From Nymphaea colorata (Eukaryota; Streptophyta; Magnoliopsida; Nymphaeales; Nymphaeaceae): a stretch of DNA of 17,500 nucleotides. The first letter of the stretch is position 1. Each line of letters starts with the position of its first letter. Below, piece by piece: positions 1 to 10,042 of this stretch. The position numbers and the translations under genes are program-made. The notes beneath the pieces are model-generated. The model had not been told where the DNA came from and made no database searches. It worked only from the letters and a program-made list of their open reading frames with translations. Location of the stretch: positions 5,001 to 22,500 of the forward strand of contig NW_022204880.1 of assembly GCF_008831285.2 (NCBI RefSeq), read 5' to 3'.

Positions 1-3000
1 CACGAAATATATAAACTTGACGTAAAATCATTATCTACAGGCATTGAGGATTCATCAGTCTCAATTGGTGAATTTACAGAAGAAGCTGAAGAAGCTGAGA
101 AATCAAGAACTCGTTTCAAACAATTTGCTTTTGGGGAGAAGAAAAAGTATTCGATATGGTTAGAGCTGATCCGAATGATCAAAAAATGAGTAATCTTCAA
201 ATTGAAGAAATTAAGAAAAAGGTTCCTCGATGGTTATACAAACTGACTTCTGATTTGGATTTTGAAGAAGAGGAGGAGGAGGAGGAGGAAGAAGATGATC
301 AGGAAGAATCCACAGAGGATCACGGGATTCGTTCAAGAAAAGCCAAACGTGTAGTAATTTATACTGACACTGATACCGATGAGGATACTAATATCATTAA
401 TACCAATGATAATATCATCAATACTACCACTGATAATATCATTAATACCAATGATAATATCAATAATACTACTGATAATATCAGTAATACCACCGATAGT
501 AATCAAGAAAAAATAGTGATGATCAAGTCGAAAAAGGTGATCAAAGAGGAAAAGGAAATGGTGATCAAGCCAAAAAGAAAAGGGTGATCAAGCCAAAAAT
601 GGTGATCAAAGAGGAAAAGGAAATGGTGATCAAGCAGAAGAACATGAAATGGCCTTGATACGTTACTCGCAACAATCAGATTTTCGTCGTGATATAATCA
701 AAGGGTCGATGCGGGCTCAAAGACGTAAAACAGTCACTTGGGAAATGTTTCAAACAGATGTACACTCCCCCTTTTTTTTGACAGAATAGACAAAACACCT
801 TTGTTTTCTTTTGATATCTCAAGGATGATGAACCTCATTTTTAGGAATTGGATGGAGGAAAAAAGCCCAAAATACAAACATCTGATTATGTGGGTGAAGG
901 GGCAAAAGAGAAAGAGAAAATGGAGAAAGAACACGAAGAGGAGTATAAAAGAAAAGAGGATAAAGACAGGAGGAGGAACGGATAGCAATAGCAGAAACTT
1001 GGGATAATATTATATTTGCTCAAGCAATAAGGAGTTCCATATTAGTAACCCACTCGATTCTTCGAAAATACATCATATTACCTTCATTGATAATAGTTAA
1101 AAATATTGGTCGTATGTTATTATTTCAATTCCCTGAGTGGTATGAAGATTTGACCGAATGGAGTAGGGAAATGCATGTCAAATGCACATATAATGGTGTT
1201 CAATTATCGGAAACAGAATTTCCAAAAGATTGGTTAACAGACGGTATTCAGATAAAAATCCTATTTCCTTTCTCTCTGAAACCTTGGCATAGAAAAAAGC
1301 TACGATCCCATCATAAGGATCTAAGAAAAAAACAAAAAATTTCTGTTTTTTAACGATCTGGGGGATGGAAACAGAAGTCCCCTTTGGCTCTCCCCGAAAA
1401 AAACCTTTCTTTTTTGAACCCATTAATAAAACACTCGAAAAAAAATTAGAAAAGTCAAAAAGACAGGTTTTTTCTTTCTAAGAATTATAAAAGACAACAT
1501 AAAAGGTTTTCTAAAGATTCTCAACGAAAAAATAAGATGGATTATCAAAATAGTTCTATTTATAAAAGAAAAGTGAAGAAACTCTTTTCTTAGTGACGCG
1601 AGTCTATGACCCAAGTCAAAATGAAGAACCAAGTCAAAATGAGAAAGATTCCAAAAAAATCATCCATGAATCACCCATTATAATTGTATCCGGAGATTGG
1701 ACAAATGATTCACTGATAGAAAGAAAAATTAATGATCTGGCTGATAAGACAACCAAAATCTGGGATCAAGTAGAAAAGATTAGAAAAGACAAGAAAAAAA
1801 AACCTCTAACTCCAGATATTGAGGATATAGATATTAGTACTAACAAGGGAAATTTTAGTAATAAAAGAACCGAATCACGGAAACATATTTTTCAAATATC
1901 TAAAAAAGAAGAAGTGCCCCATTAATCTCTAAATGGAACTCTTTTATGAAATCTTTCATTGAAAGAATATACATGGGTATCCTTCTATGTATCACTAACA
2001 TTTACAGGATCAATGCACAATTTTTTCTTGACTCAACAAAAAATACTTTAAATGGATACACTTACAATGACGAAATAAAGGAAAAGGATACTAATGAAAC
2101 GAATCCAAATATAATTCCCTTCATTTCGACTGTAAAATCTCTTTCTACTTATACTACTAATATAAGTAGTGATAGTAATTCACCGATTTACTGCGACTTA
2201 TCTTCTTTGTCTCAAGCCTATGTGTTTTACAAATTATTGCAAACCCAAGTTAGTAACAAATATAAGTCAGAATCCATATTTCATTACTACAGAACATATC
2301 CTTTTATTAAGGATAGAATAAAAGACTATTTCCATGACTATTTCCATACACGAGGAATATTTGATTCAGAATCAAAACACAAGAAACTGCGGAATTCTGG
2401 AATGAGTGAATGGAAAAACTGGTTAAAGAGCCATTATCAATACAATTTCTCCCATGACAAATGGTCTAGATTAGCACCTCTAAAATGGAGAAAGAAAGTC
2501 AATCAGCATTTTACGATTAAAAATAACGACTCACCAAAATTGGGTTCATATGAAGAAAAAGACCAATTAATTCATTCCGGTAAAAAGGATTATTATAAAT
2601 ATAAATTGGACTTATTGAAGAGTCCGAGTTGCGAAAAAAAATTAAAAAACACTACAGATATGATCTTTTATCATATAAATATCTTAATTATGAAGATGTG
2701 AAAGACTCCAATATTTATGGATCACCATTACAAGTAAACAGGCACGGAGAGATTTCTAATTACAATACACATAAATACAAATCGTTTTATGCTACAACTA
2801 TAAATGATAGCCTAGAAGATAAATATACAATTGATAGGGATCCAAATCTAGATAGAAAATATTTGGAATTGAGAATCACCAATTTTTACCCTAGAAACAA
2901 TATTGAAACTAGGACTAGTACGGGTATCAGAACTTTCATTAATAAAAAAAGAAAACTACTAAGACTGGGACCAATAAGAAAGATATTCTTTATCTTTATA

Positions 3001-4218
3001 TCAGAATTCATCAAGAAATCCAAACAAAGCAAAAAGAGTTATTTTTTGATTGGATGGGAATGAATGAACAAATGTTAGATCATACTATATCGAATCTGCG
3101 CCCTTGGTTCTTACCAGAATTTGTGCCGCTTTACGATCGATATAAGACTAATCCGTGGATCATACCAATCAAATTGCTTCTATTTGATTTTCATGGAAAC
3201 AAAACAAGCGATCTTTATATAGATCCAAAGGTGGAATCTAATCAAAAAGAAAGATTTAATCCAAAACCAAAAGTAGAATCTAATCAAAAGGGATATCTTG
3301 AATTAGAGAATGGGAACCGGGACGAGAAAGAACGACAGCACCAAGGAAATCTTATATCTGATATAAGAAACCAAAAAAAGATGTTGGAGCAAATTCCGCG
3401 GGTTCAGATATTAAGAAACGCAGAAAGAAAAAGAAATTCAAGAGCAAGAAGGAAGCGGAACTAGACTTATTTTTGAAAAAATATTTTCTTTTTCAACTCC
3501 GATGGGGTGATTCTTTCAATCAAAGAATGACCAATAATATCAAGGTATATTGTCTACTGCTTAGACTTATGAATCCGAATGAAATTGCTATATCCTCTAT
3601 TCAAAGAGGAGAAATGGGTCTAGATGTAATGCTGATTAATAAGGATTTGTCTCTTCCAGAATTGATAAAAAGGGGAATATTTATTGTTGAACCGGTTCGT
3701 TTGTCTATCAAATGGGATGGAATTTCGATTATGTATCAAACCATAGCTATTTCATTGACCCATAAGGTTCAGTACCAAACTAATCGAGGATACCAGGTAA
3801 AAAACATATTGATAAGAATGACTTGAATGGCTCGATTGCACGACACGGAGGAGTGCGTGTGAATGGGGACAATAATAATTATGATTTGCTTGTTCCTGAA
3901 CATATTTTATCTCCTAGCCATCGTAGAGAATTGAGAATTATAAGCCGTTTCAATTACCGAAATAGGAACCTTGTGAATAAGAATCCAGTATTTTGCAATA
4001 GAGCTAAGACTAATGCGCAGGGGTTTGAGAAATTTGTAAATAGGGATAAGCATTTTGATACAGATACAAATAACTCTCTAAAATGGAAAGTGTTTCTTTG
4101 GCCCACTCATCGATTAGAAGATTTAGCCTGTATGAATCGTTATTGGTTTGATACCAATAATGGGAGTCGTTTCAGTATGTCAAGGATCCATATGTATAAG
4201 CAATTTGGAATTCGCTGA
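1..4218 (+). CDS. ycf1: ycf1 (TIC214), 3' part, open at the 5' window edge, with about 15 apparent 1-base frameshifts
   Basis: Ycf1/TIC214 is a large protein reported as part of the inner-envelope TIC protein-import complex. The N-terminal membrane part lies outside the window; what is here is the hydrophilic C-terminal part. Recognisable family segments include [20 protein letters not shown] (652-711), [14 protein letters not shown] near 1230 and [19 protein letters not shown] near 4112-4170. Reading starts in frame 1 and steps 1-3-2-1 repeatedly, always by one missing base. Likely sites: A6 181-186, A6 508-513, A-run 572-581, T8 772-779, A6 859-864, A3 962-964, A-run 1326-1339, T6 1468-1473, A/T runs 1567-1572 and 1585-1588, A6 1902-1907 or C4 1917-1920, A8 2634-2641, T6 3042-3047, A7 3373-3379, A6 3799-3804. 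Allowing for these, about 1410 codons remain. Identity is certain; the breaks look like artefacts rather than pseudogenisation. Confidence 0.95.
264..293 (+). repeat. Poly-glutamate codon tract inside ycf1
   Basis: Ten consecutive Glu codons (GAA/GAG mix) run in the ycf1 reading frame, followed by Asp-Asp. This part of ycf1 is known to be length-variable between species, and GAG/GAA microsatellites like this one are prone to slippage. Confidence 0.85.
390..500 (+). repeat. In-frame Asn/Ile/Thr/Asp tandem repeat inside ycf1
   Basis: Imperfect tandem copies encode [29 protein letters not shown] and NISNTTD in succession. A 21 bp core at 390-410 recurs exactly at 435-455, an offset of 45 bp. 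All offsets are multiples of three, so the repeats expand the protein without breaking it. Confidence 0.85.
536..635 (+). repeat. 35 bp direct repeat inside ycf1
   Basis: An identical 35 bp stretch occurs at 536-570 and 601-635; read in the right frame it encodes [12 protein letters not shown]. The offset is 65 bp as written, which is not a multiple of three. One missing base in the A-rich linker (572-581) would make it 66 and put both copies in one frame, which supports a lost base there. Confidence 0.85.
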
Positions 4219-4658
4219 TGTTACAATCAATTTCCCTCTTTATCACGCGCCTGGTATATGAGAACATGCAAATAAATACATACCTTATGTTAGACTCTGA
4301 TACACAAGATTCAGTCAGTTAGACTCTGATACACAAGATTCAGTCAGTTAGACTCTGATACACAAGATTCAGTCACATATCAATTGGACCTAGGAATGAA
4401 TCGACAGAATCTTTTTAGGTCCCTTTCCCTTTCATTCTGTTTCGTGAGCCCAGGAATATACCATCCCTTTGTATCTGAATAAATTTATTGTTATTATTTA
4501 TTCATATTCATTTTGATTTGTTTGATAGAAAAAGAGTAATATATGAATCAATCCAGATTATTGTGTACACCAGAACAAAATAAATGGTATTATTATTCTT
4601 GATTGGGAAGATTTATATCCGTGGGAACAAAAAGAAAAAAAGAGAAGAATTTATTTGT
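4219..4658. other. ycf1-rps15 intergenic spacer
   Basis: No gene is visible. It holds the 3 x 29 bp tandem repeat described separately and two possible stem-loops. One pairs 4386-4392 with 4416-4422 (7 bp, GGACCTA with TAGGTCC). The other is AT-rich and pairs 4477-4484 with 4496-4503 (8 bp). Either could mark the 3' end of the ycf1 transcript, but both are weak. Confidence 0.6.
4289..4375. repeat. Perfect 3 x 29 bp tandem repeat
   Basis: Three identical 29 bp units start at 4289, 4318 and 4347 and fill 87 bp exactly. Each unit begins GTTAGACTCTGATACACAAG. The array lies in the ycf1-rps15 spacer, 71 bp after the ycf1 stop. Perfect identity suggests recent slipped-strand expansion, so copy number may vary within the species. 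Confidence 0.95.
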
Positions 4659-4922
4659 ATGGTAAAGAATTCGCCCATATCCGTTATTCCACAAGAAGAA
4701 AAAAGGGGTTCTGTTGAATTCCAAGTATTTAATTTTACCAATAAGATAGAGAGACTTACTTCACATTTGAAACTGCACAGAAGAGACTATTTATCTCAGA
4801 GGGGTCTGCGGAAAATTCTGGGGAAACGCCAACGACTGCTGGTTTATTTATCAAAGAAAAATCGAGTGCGTTATAGGGAATTAATTGGTCAATTGGGTAT
4901 TCGAGAACCAAAAACTGGTTAG
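4659..4922 (+). CDS. rps15: 30S ribosomal protein S15
   Basis: Encodes an 87-residue S15, a primary 16S rRNA-binding protein of the plastid small subunit. The family signature is clear, with [20 protein letters not shown] in the middle and [20 protein letters not shown] towards the end. The frame is open upstream to 4584, but the start is placed at the ATG at 4659 ([10 protein letters not shown]), which matches the usual N-terminus and length of about 87-90. No Shine-Dalgarno-like sequence is evident in the A-rich leader. The gene is intact with no frameshift. It sits between ycf1 and ndhH, its standard plastid position. Confidence 0.97.
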   Translation: MVKNSPISVIPQEEKRGSVEFQVFNFTNKIERLTSHLKLHRRDYLSQRGLRKILGKRQRLLVYLSKKNRVRYRELIGQLGIREPKTG

Positions 4923-4997
4923 TTTGGAAATTCGTTTGAGTTATTCGGTTCATTAGATCTTGAATTTGGATGAACCTCGTTTCATTTTCAGGAATTC

Positions 4998-5051
4998 ATG
5001 GAATAATGAATTGGGATCGGAGAAATGGAATAATGAATTGGAATCGGAGAA
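4998..5051 (+). repeat. 2 x 27 bp tandem repeat in the ndhH leader
   Basis: Two 27 bp units (4998-5024 and 5025-5051) differ by one base; each begins ATGGAATAATGAATTGG. The array ends 9 bp before the ndhH ATG. Each copy carries a CGGAG motif, so the Shine-Dalgarno-like GGAG at 5046-5049 exists in duplicate (about 5019-5022 and 5046-5049). Confidence 0.9.
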
Positions 5052-5060
5052 TAAAAACAT

Positions 5061-6240
5061 ATGACTGTACCAGACGCAAGAAAAGACCTCCTCGTGGTCA
5101 ATATGGGTCCTCACCACCCGTCAATGCATGGTGTTCTTCGACTCATTGTTACTCTAGATGGCGAAGATGTTATCGACTGTGAACCCATATTGGGTTATTT
5201 ACACAGAGGAATGGAAAAAATTGCGGAAAACCGAACAATTATACAATATCTACCTTATGTAACACGTTGGGATTATTTAGCTACTATGTTCACGGAGGCA
5301 ATAACCGTTAATGCACCTGAGGAATTGGGAAATATTCAAGTACCTAAAAGAGCCAGCTATATTAGGGTAATTATGCTGGAGTTGAGTCGTATAGCTTCGC
5401 ATTTGTTATGGCTTGGACCTTTTATGGCCGATATCGGTGCGCAGACTCCTTTCTTCTATATTTTCAGAGAGAGGGAATTGTTATATGATCTATTCGAAGC
5501 TGCCACAGGTATGCGAATGATGCATAATTATTTCCGTATCGGGGGGTAGCTGCTGATTTACCTCATGGCTGGATAGATAAATGTTTAGATTTCTGCGATT
5601 ATTTTTTAACGGGAGTTGTTGAATATCAAAAGCTTATTACGCGCAATCCCATCTTTTTGGAACGAGTTGAAGGGGTAGGTTTTATTGGGGGAGAGGAAGC
5701 CATAAATTGGGGTTTATCAGGACCAATGCTACGAGCTTCCGGAATCCAATGGGACCTTCGTAAAGTCGATCGGTATGAGTGTTATGATGAATTCGATTGG
5801 GAAGTCCAATGGCAAAAAGAAGGAGACTCATTAGCTCGTTATTTAGTAAGAATTGGCGAAATGACGGAATCCATCAAAATTATTCAACAGGCTCTGGAAG
5901 GAATTCCGGGGGACCTTATGAAAATTTAGAATTCCGACGCTTTGCTGGAACAAAAGATTCAGAATTGAACGACTTTGAATATCGATTCATTAGTAAAAAG
6001 CCTTCTCCCAGTTTTGAATTGTCAAAACAAGAACTTTATGTGAGAGTAGAAGCCCCAAAGGGAGAATTAGGTATTTTTCTGATAGGAGATAATAGTGTTT
6101 TTCCTTGGAGATGGAAAATACGTCCACCCGGTTTCATCAATTTGCAAATTCTTCCTCAGCTAGTTAAAAGAATGAAATTGGCTGATATTATGACAATACT
6201 AGGTAGTATAGATATCATTATGGGAGAAGTTGATCGTTGA
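5061..6240 (+). CDS. ndhH: NAD(P)H-quinone oxidoreductase subunit H, two apparent frameshifts
   Basis: NdhH is the 49 kDa-type subunit, related to NiFe-hydrogenase large subunits, in the connecting arm of the thylakoid NDH complex near the plastoquinone site. The start at 5061 ([11 protein letters not shown]) follows GGAG at 5046-5049. Family blocks include [20 protein letters not shown] near the N-terminus, [20 protein letters not shown] mid-protein, and the C-terminal [20 protein letters not shown]. The frame breaks at the G6 run 5541-5546 (frame 3 to 2) and the G5 run 5908-5912 (frame 2 to 1). One added G at each would give 393 residues, exactly the length I know for this family. The stop is one base before the ndhA ATG, as usual in plastids. 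Both breaks lie in perfectly conserved sequence, so decay is unlikely. Confidence 0.96.
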
Positions 6241-6241
6241 A

Positions 6242-6787
6242 ATGATAATTGAAGAAGCACAAGCTATCAATTCTTTTTTCAGATCGGAATCCTCAAAAGA
6301 GGCCTATGGGCTCATATGGTTACTTGTACCTATTGTTACTCTTGTATTGGGAATCACAATAGGGGTATTAGTAATTGTGTGGCTAGAAAGAAAAATATCT
6401 GCAGGGATACAACGACGAATTGGTCCTGAGTATGCCGGCCCCTGGGCATTCTTCAAGCTCTAGCGGATGGGGTCAAACTACTTTTCAAAGAAGATCTTCT
6501 TCCATCTAGAGGAGATATTCGTTTATTTAGTGTCGGCCCATCCGTAGCGGTCGTATCAATTCTACTGAGTTATTCAGTAATTCCCTTTGGCCATCACCTT
6601 GTACTAACCGATCTCAGTATAGGTGTTTCTCTATGGATCGCTATTTCAAGTATTGCCCCTATCGGACTTCTTATGTCCGGATATGGATCAAATAATAAAT
6701 ATTCCTTTTCAGGTGGTTTACGAGCTGCTGCTCAATCTATAAGTTATGAAATACCGTTAACTCCATGTGTGTTATCAATATCTCTAC
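6242..6787 (+). CDS. ndhA: NAD(P)H-quinone oxidoreductase subunit 1, exon 1, one apparent frameshift
   Basis: NdhA is the complex I subunit 1 (NuoH) homologue, a thylakoid membrane protein that joins the membrane and connecting arms at the quinone cavity. The exon starts at ATG 6242 ([10 protein letters not shown]), one base after ndhH. An earlier in-frame TTG at 6230 lies within ndhH and is not used. It contains [20 protein letters not shown], then breaks at the C4 run 6439-6442, where one C appears missing, and continues in frame 1 to SISL plus one base of the next codon. With that base exon 1 is 547 nt, a normal size. Candidate C-to-U editing codons are S112 (C6575), S157 (C6710) and P175 (C6764). 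Confidence 0.94.
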
Positions 6788-7717
6788 GTGTGATTCGTTG
6801 GAATACGCACTCCTACCTCTTTCTTTGCTTTTTCTAGGAAAGAAGTTGGTTGATTGAATATATAGATAGAACTCTTTTTTATTCATCACTGGGATCTATG
6901 AACTAAACCAGATAGTTATATGAGTGAAACAAAACTGCTTATGAATTCGCAGTAAGAAGATCGAGTCTCATTACCTACGTACGAGAGTAAAGTGGAGCTA
7001 AACATAAGCAGCGGAAGCTGTTTACCCCAAGTATCGATTAGCCATCAGGACTTGAAGCGGGCGCAAAAGATCAACTGTATGGAATTTTTACTCTTGTATT
7101 TATTACCATACCGAGGATCCACCAAAACTGAGTGGACGGTTAGGAACACCAAGGTACACAAAAGATTAGTAATGGAGATAATGTAACGTATCCAAACGGA
7201 TATTTTGACATTACATAAAAGGAGTCATAATGAGGGCTTGAAGTTGGTAGAAATGATCAAAAAGTACTTCCCCGTGATCCCGATCCAGAGTATAGCTCCT
7301 ATCCACTGATTTAAAAATAACTATCAGGAACGAAGTAATCCTTTATTTATATAGTATAGTCCTTCTGAGAAAGAAGAGAAGAACAGGAAGGAAAAATGGA
7401 TTGACTATTTATTGTATCTTATGGAAAGATCGAGTTAAGTTATTACTGAACAAGAAACTCAGCAAAAAGAATAAAGGATGAGATGGATTCAGAAGTGTAC
7501 TTTTTATTTGTTATTATCTTATCGCGGACAGAATCCCACTGGTCTAGTTCACTTATGAGCATTTTGATTCATCTTTCTTTTTTCCTATGGTATGCCGATG
7601 TAATACCGAAGCATACCTTAGATTTATTCGTGACCATTGAGGAGCCGTATGAAGCTGAGGTCTCATGTACGGTTCTGGAATAGAGATGGGAACAGTGATG
7701 TTATCATCGACTATGAT
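6788..7717 (+). other. ndhA group II intron
   Basis: The intron starts with GTGTG at 6788-6792, matching the group II 5' consensus GTGYG. It ends ...CTATGAT at 7717, an AY-type 3' end. Joining exon 1 (...TCT CTA C) to exon 2 (TA TCT AAC AGT) keeps the frame and gives [13 protein letters not shown], the family sequence. The intron is about 930 nt, slightly shorter than the roughly 1.0-1.1 kb I regard as common. No maturase or other convincing ORF is inside; short open frames at 6992-7186 and 7483-7683 resemble no protein family. Confidence 0.88.
7642..7675 (+). other. Group II intron domain V
   Basis: A 34 nt segment begins GAGCCGTATGAAG and ends TGTACGGTTC, the two complementary halves of group II domain V. 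It lies about 42 nt before the 3' splice site, leaving room for domain VI with its branch-point adenosine. Domain V is the catalytic metal-binding hairpin of the intron. Confidence 0.85.
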
Positions 7718-8256
7718 TATCTAACAGTTCAAGTACGGTTGATATAGTTGAGGCGCAGTCAAAATATGGTTTTTGGGGGTGGAATCTTTGGCGTCAACCT
7801 ATAGGGTTCATAGTTTTTATAATTTCTTCACTAGCAGAATGCGAGAGATTGCCCTTTGATTTACCGGAAGCCGAGGAGGAATTAGTAGCAGGTTATCAAA
7901 CTGAATATTCAGGTATCAAATTTGGTTTATTTTATGTTGCTTCTTACCTCAATTTACTAGTTTCTTCATTATTCGTAACAGTTCTGTACTTGGGAGGGTG
8001 GAATCTTCCTATTCCATATATACCAATTACTGAACTTTTCGAAATAAATAAAACTAGTGAAGTCTTTGGAACAACAATTAGTCTCCTCATTACATTAGCT
8101 AAAGCTTATTTGTTCCTGTTCATTCCTATCTCAACAAGATGGACTTTACCTAGGCTGAGAATGGATCAACTATTAAATCTTGGGTGGAAATCTCTTTTAC
8201 CTATTGCTCTCGGTAATCTATTATTGACAACTTCTTCCCAACTTGTTTCGCTATAA
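7718..8256 (+). CDS. ndhA: NAD(P)H-quinone oxidoreductase subunit 1, exon 2
   Basis: Exon 2 is 539 nt, the usual size, and is open throughout in frame 1. It encodes the conserved loop [20 protein letters not shown] and [20 protein letters not shown], hallmarks of complex I subunit 1 around the quinone channel. It ends QLVSL at the TAA 8254-8256. Together with corrected exon 1 the protein is 361 residues. Serine codons S187 (C7730) and S356 (C8237) align with positions edited to Leu and Phe in maize and tobacco as I recall them. ndhI follows after an 80 bp spacer. Confidence 0.95.
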
Positions 8257-8336
8257 CAGAATAGGATATTCCAGATTCTTATCCTCTCTCAAGCAAGAGA
8301 AAGAAACATCAAATTATTCATGGATATTCACGATAT

Positions 8337-8876
8337 ATGTTTCCTATGGTGACTGGGTTCATGAATTATGGTCAACAGACAGTACGAGCTGCAAGATACA
8401 TTGGTCAAAGTTTCATGATTACCTTATCTCACGCAAATCGTTTACCTGTAACTATTCAATATCCTTATGAAAAATCGATCACATCAGAGCGTTTCCGTGG
8501 GCGAATCCACTTTGAATTTGATAAATGCATTGCTTGTGAAGTATGTGTTCGCGTATGTCCGATAGATCTACCTGTTGTTGATTGGCGATTAGAAACAGAT
8601 ATTAGAAAGAAACGATTGCTTAATTATAGTATTGATTTCGGAATCTGTATATTTTGTGGTAATTGCGTGGAGTATTGCCCCACAAACTGTTTATCAATGA
8701 CTGAAGAATATGAACTTTCCACCTACGATCGTCACGAATTAAATTATAATCAAATTGCTTTGGGTCGGTTACCAATGTCTGTAATTGGAGATTACACAGT
8801 TCGAACAATTATGAACTCAACTCCAATAAAAATATCTATGGAGAAACCCCTTGATTCAAGAACGATTACCAATTAA
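8337..8876 (+). CDS. ndhI: NAD(P)H-quinone oxidoreductase subunit I, ferredoxin-type 2 x [4Fe-4S]
   Basis: NdhI (NuoI/TYKY-type) carries two [4Fe-4S] clusters that pass electrons towards plastoquinone in the stromal arm of the NDH complex. The 179-residue ORF is intact and starts [14 protein letters not shown], the family start. Cluster motifs are [12 protein letters not shown] (Cys 64, 67, 70, 74) and [12 protein letters not shown] (Cys 104, 107, 110, 114). The C-terminal tail after DYTVRTI is lineage-variable, here running to 179 residues. S47 (codon TCG 8475-8477) sits where Leu is common (YPYEK-L-ITSERF), so C8476 is a candidate editing site. No strong Shine-Dalgarno sequence is seen. Confidence 0.97.
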   Translation: MFPMVTGFMNYGQQTVRAARYIGQSFMITLSHANRLPVTIQYPYEKSITSERFRGRIHFEFDKCIACEVCVRVCPIDLPVVDWRLETDIRKKRLLNYSIDFGICIFCGNCVEYCPTNCLSMTEEYELSTYDRHELNYNQIALGRLPMSVIGDYTVRTIMNSTPIKISMEKPLDSRTITN

Positions 8877-9218
8877 ATTAAAAATAAGACTAAGTTTTGA
8901 TCAAAAGTAGGTAAGTTTCTTTCATGTCAGACAAAGAATAACTAGATTTGTGAGGATTATAACTACTTTTTGAATATATAAATATATATAGCCATTATAG
9001 CCATAGCCCTTATTTGTTTAATTAAAATATGAAATTACGAACTCTGTTTCGACTAAAGACAAAAGCAAGATTGGCCCGTTCAATTGATTAACTCAATCTA
9101 CATAAACCCACACCACGCTGGGGTAAGAACTATTAGATATAAAAAAGGGTAACCCACTTTTTCCCGACCAGTAAGATCATGAGATATTTTGACTTATTTA
9201 TCGCTTATTTAACACATA
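8877..9218. other. ndhI-ndhG spacer
   Basis: No gene was found in these 342 bp. The stretch is AT-rich, with TATA-like repeats around 8975-9000 and a doubled ATAGCCAT near 8990-9005. I see no tRNA, no convincing promoter pair and no strong hairpin. Confidence 0.6.
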
Positions 9219-9751
9219 ATGGATTTACCTGCGCCAATACATGATATTCTTTTAGTATCTCTGGGATCAGGTCTTATAGTAGGAGGTCTAGGAGTGGTAT
9301 TACTTACCAATCCAATTTATTCTGCCTTTTCCTTGGGATTGGTTCTTGTTTGTATATCTTTATTTTATATTCCATCGAACTCTTATTTTGTAGCTGCTGC
9401 GCAGCTACTTATTTACGTGGGAGCCATAAATGTCTTAATCTTATTTGCTGTGATGTTTATGAATGGTTCAGAATATTACAATTCTTTTCATTTTGGACTG
9501 TCGGAGATGGATTCACTTCGCTAGTTTGTACAAGTATTTTTTTTTCACTAATTGCTACTATCCCAAACACGTCATGGTACGGGATTATTTGGACTACAAG
9601 ATCAAACCAGATCATAGAACAGGACCTGACAAGTAATGTTCAACAGATTGGGATTCATTTATCAACAGATTTTTATCTTCCATTTGAACTGATTTCTATA
9701 ATCCTTTTAGTTTCCTTAGTGGGCGCAATTGCTATGGCTCGCCGGGAATAG
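9219..9751 (+). CDS. ndhG: NAD(P)H-quinone oxidoreductase subunit 6, one apparent frameshift
   Basis: NdhG is the NuoJ-type small membrane subunit of the thylakoid NDH complex. The start at 9219 ([12 protein letters not shown]) matches the family, and the conserved [20 protein letters not shown] spans residues about 59-78. The frame breaks after NSFHF at the T4 run 9491-9494. One T appears missing, and the next frame continues [14 protein letters not shown] to the end, AIAMARRE. Allowing for that base the protein is 177 residues, close to the usual 176. Possible RNA-editing codons where the family usually has Leu or Phe are S14 (C9259), S17 (C9268) and P52 (C9373). A T9 run at 9537-9545 is in frame, so long runs were not all miscounted. 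Confidence 0.95.
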
Positions 9752-10030
9752 ATACTTAGAATTGGAAATAACAAACCAACCAAATAAAATAAAGCAACCT
9801 CCGTGTAATTGTTATCGCATCTATCTGTCCACCCTAAATTGGAATATTGTTCATGAGACATATTTCAAAGTTTTTGTTAGTTCGACGACCCATTTCAGTG
9901 TCTTTTTGGTACTGTATTTCTTATATATATTATATGGATTGATAATTGAATTAGATTCAGTAGAATCTTCTCATTTAATTAATCGAATCAGTTGAATTGT
10001 TGTTTATATTGAAATGAATCGAGATTGACG

Positions 10031-10035
10031 AGGAG
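10031..10035 (+). promoter_or_regulatory. Shine-Dalgarno-like AGGAG before ndhE
   Basis: AGGAG lies 7 nt before the ATG at 10043. It decides between that start and the in-frame upstream start at 10025, which would give extra residues absent from the family. Confidence 0.7.
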
Positions 10036-10042
10036 TTGGTCA

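Noticed and set aside
1-300. Inverted-repeat/SSC junction
   Set aside because: No second copy of any segment is in the window and ycf1 continues through the 5' edge, so the junction cannot be located here.
734-1423. Minus-strand ORFs at 734-988 and 1178-1423
   Set aside because: They mirror conserved ycf1 coding sequence on the plus strand and show low-complexity, Phe/Leu-rich translations.
1567-1592. A single inserted base in ycf1 here (frame 2 to 3)
   Set aside because: One insertion is formally simpler, but two lost bases (in the A and T runs) give the family-like EKVKKLFFL and match the pattern elsewhere. Not fully resolved.
4970-5182. Open frame upstream of and overlapping ndhH
   Set aside because: It is a by-product of the 27 bp repeat and runs out of frame over the conserved ndhH start.
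6992-7186. ORF inside the ndhA intron
   Set aside because: Short, no similarity to maturase or any family; plastid ndhA introns carry no ORF.
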